Source of the DNA: Nitrobacter sp. 62-23
GTDB taxonomy: Bacteria > Pseudomonadota > Alphaproteobacteria > Rhizobiales > Xanthobacteraceae
NCBI RefSeq assembly: GCF_001897285.1
Contig: NZ_MKSM01000128.1
Coordinates: 27,912 to 91,911 of the forward strand
Length of the DNA: 64,000 bases
Direction: 5' to 3'
Both the position numbers and the translations under genes were made by a program. A model generated the notes under the pieces. It saw nothing but the letters and a program-made list of their open reading frames with translations, did not search any database and was not told where the DNA came from. Shown in pieces: positions 62,507-64,000 of the stretch. The first letter of the stretch is position 1; the number at the start of each line of letters is the position of its first letter.

Positions 62507-63378
62507 TCGCGTCCTTGGGCGCCGAGCAGGCCATGGGGACGCAGCACCAGCACGAGGGTCATGGCGACGAACAGCATGACGTAGGCATAACCGGGATTGA
62601 TCATCGAGGTAATGCTGATGATCTCGCCGGCGATCAGCCCACCCAGAATGGCGCCCGGAAATGACCCGACGCCACCGATCACCACGACCACGAATGTCTG
62701 GACCAGGATGTCGTCGCCGATGCCGGGCGTCAGCGACACCACCGGCGCATTGATGATGCCGGCAAAGCCGGCCGCCATCGCGCCGATCCCGAACACGATC
62801 ATGAACACCCGGTAGACGTTGATCCCGAGCGAATCCACCATGACGGAATCTTCAATGCCGGCCCGCACGATCATGCCCAGCCGTGTGCGATAGAGCACGA
62901 TGAACAGGGCGGCCAGCGCGACAGCGACGATACCGACGACCGCGAGGCGATAGGTCGGATAGTACATGAATCCGAGCGAGGTAATGCCCTGGAGCAGCGG
63001 CGGCGGCGGCACCACCAGCGACTGGCTTGAAAAAATGAACCGGACGATCTCGACGAAACAGATGCCGAGGCCGAACGTCACCAGAAGCTGATCTTCATGC
63101 GGGCGATTATAGAAGTGGCGGATGATAACGCGCTCCATCACGATGCCAAGGATCATGACAAAGAGCGATCCTCCGATAACAGCGAGGATAAACGAGCCGG
63201 TATACGTGTACGTGACGTAACCGGCATAGCCGCCGAGCATGAACATCGCGCCGTGCGCGAGATTCAGCACGCCGAGCGTCCCGTAGATGATGGTCAATCC
63301 GGAGCTGATGAGCGCCAGCAAGGCGCCGAGCGCCAGCCCGTTGAAAAGTTGCGAGACGAAATTTGGCCAGTTGATCAT
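62503..63378 (-). CDS. livH: Branched-chain amino-acid-type ABC transporter permease LivH
   Basis: A 291-residue inner-membrane permease with about eight spans. Characteristic segments are NGLALGALLALISSGLTIIYGTLGVLNLAHGAMFMLGGYAGY and VVIGGVGSFPGAILGGLIAGE near the C-terminus. I chose ATG 63378 (MINWPNFVSQLF); an in-frame TTG at 63387 is an alternative. The stop overlaps the livM-livG start. Substrate class (branched-chain amino acids, amides, urea or others) cannot be fixed from permease sequence. Confidence 0.92.
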   Translation of the reverse strand: MINWPNFVSQLFNGLALGALLALISSGLTIIYGTLGVLNLAHGAMFMLGGYAGYVTYTYTGSFILAVIGGSLFVMILGIVMERVIIRHFYNRPHEDQLLVTFGLGICFVEIVRFIFSSQSLVVPPPPLLQGITSLGFMYYPTYRLAVVGIVAVALAALFIVLYRTRLGMIVRAGIEDSVMVDSLGINVYRVFMIVFGIGAMAAGFAGIINAPVVSLTPGIGDDILVQTFVVVVIGGVGSFPGAILGGLIAGEIISITSMINPGYAYVMLFVAMTLVLVLRPHGLLGAQGRD

Positions 63379-63492
63379 GCCGCGCAATCGCCAGATAGGA
63401 TGGCCGGAGGGATATTGTTCACAAAGACAGGGGATGCGAAACCGGCGCCGCGGCGGTGCTTAACCGTCCGCGACGCCGTTGTCCATTTGCAA

Positions 63493-64000
63493 TCAGGTAT
63501 AGTCGCCGAGCTTGCAACCGAAAGCGTCCGGCTTCTGGATGATGCCCTCACCCGGGACGATCTCGACGATGTCGTAGTAGTCTTCATTGTTCTTCATCGC
63601 CTTGGGATCCTTGCCCTTGACGATGATGACGGGACGGACGCACTGGTGGTCTTCCGCCCTGTAGTGCACGTCGCCCAGCAGCGAGGGAATGGTCTCGCCC
63701 TTCTCCCAGGTCTTGATAACATCAGGCGGATAGAAGGTGCCGGCCTCCTCGACCATGCGCGCCCAGTGCGCGAAGCTGACATAGGCGTTTTCCGCGCCCC
63801 ACTCCGGATTGTAGCCGTATTTCGCCTTGAACGACTCGTTGAACAGCTTGGCGAGCGGATACTTGTCCTCGACCGTCCACCAGTAGTCGGTCGCGGCATA
63901 GACGCCGGCCATCAGACCGCCGCCGACTTCGCGCGCCAGGAACGGCACCTGGTAGGGAACCACGAGCTTCATCTTGTCGAGCACGCCGAACTGCTTGGCC
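63493..64000 (-). CDS. ABC transporter substrate-binding protein (Leu/Ile/Val-binding family), partial
   Basis: The C-terminal 168 or so residues of a periplasmic binding protein; the N-terminus, with the signal peptide, lies beyond the window. The visible part includes VPYQVPFLAREVGGGLMAGVYAATDYWWTVEDKY, LFNESFKAKYGYNPEWGAENAYVSF and VHYRAEDHQCVRPVIIVKGKD, as in the LivJ/LivK-like family 5 lobe. It is the first gene of the liv operon, followed by livH after about 114 bases. The presence of DHQCVRPVIIV is common in rhizobial family members of unproven ligand. Confidence 0.87.
   Translation of the reverse strand, partial: AKQFGVLDKMKLVVPYQVPFLAREVGGGLMAGVYAATDYWWTVEDKYPLAKLFNESFKAKYGYNPEWGAENAYVSFAHWARMVEEAGTFYPPDVIKTWEKGETIPSLLGDVHYRAEDHQCVRPVIIVKGKDPKAMKNNEDYYDIVEIVPGEGIIQKPDAFGCKLGDYT

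Overview
The window is a chromosomal segment of an alphaproteobacterium, most likely of the Bradyrhizobium / Rhodopseudomonas / Nitrobacter group (Nitrobacteraceae). The reasons are a circularly permuted tmRNA gene with tag ANDNYAPVAQAA next to an alphaproteobacterial SspB, a high-GC core, small Rhizobiales families (DUF4169, RHH_4, DUF1328), and families of short palindromic repeats between genes. No rRNA or tRNA gene, CRISPR array or prophage was seen. Genus cannot be settled from the sequence alone. LAYOUT. 1-5 kb: hflK (cut by the window edge), folA and thyA on the minus strand, then permuted ssrA, sspB and fumC on the plus strand. 5-11 kb: a DUF4169 gene, two related ribbon-helix-helix genes separated by a repeat, and a very large AsmA-family gene with tandem C-terminal repeats. 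11-24 kb: thioesterase, DUF1328 peptide, UvrD-type helicase carrying an in-frame repeat insertion, ABC-2 exporter, L,D-transpeptidase, FAD oxidoreductase, prmA, aminopeptidase P, cold-shock protein. 24-29 kb: ahcY and metK (activated methyl cycle), an array of four hairpin elements, and an unusual HTH-methyltransferase. 29-34.6 kb: UDP-glucose dehydrogenase, a glyoxalase-like protein, di-haem peroxidase, secreted proteins, purU. 34.6-42.3 kb: a degraded, partly AT-richer zone with remnants of DUF2130, IS481, IS5, IS630 and IS3 genes, among which three methyltransferases and a glycosyltransferase remain intact. 42.3-57.4 kb: a surface-polysaccharide locus. 57.4-64 kb: serine-glyoxylate aminotransferase, small proteins, a HIT protein and a branched-chain amino-acid type ABC transporter (livF, fused livM-livG, livH, and a substrate-binding protein cut by the window edge). 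HOW THE GENES WORK TOGETHER. ssrA and sspB form a trans-translation and tagged-protein-degradation pair. metK and ahcY make SAM and remove SAH. The polysaccharide locus reads as a Wzx/Wzy-type pathway. WbpP and WbpO homologues should convert UDP-GlcNAc to UDP-GalNAc and then UDP-GalNAcA. An SDR-phosphoglycosyltransferase fusion would start the chain on lipid phosphate. Glycosyltransferases extend it, an AsnB-like amidotransferase could amidate the uronic acid, a MurJ/Wzx-like flippase exports it, and a multi-spanning protein and an O-antigen-ligase family protein could polymerise and ligate it. An acyltransferase-SGNH protein and TylF-type methyltransferases could decorate it. The locus carries a frameshifted relic of one of its own methyltransferases and is bordered by IS debris, which suggests turnover by recombination. 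REPEATS. At least three families of short palindromic repeats are scattered here. One copy lies in frame inside the helicase gene, and two others supply the stop codons of neighbouring genes.
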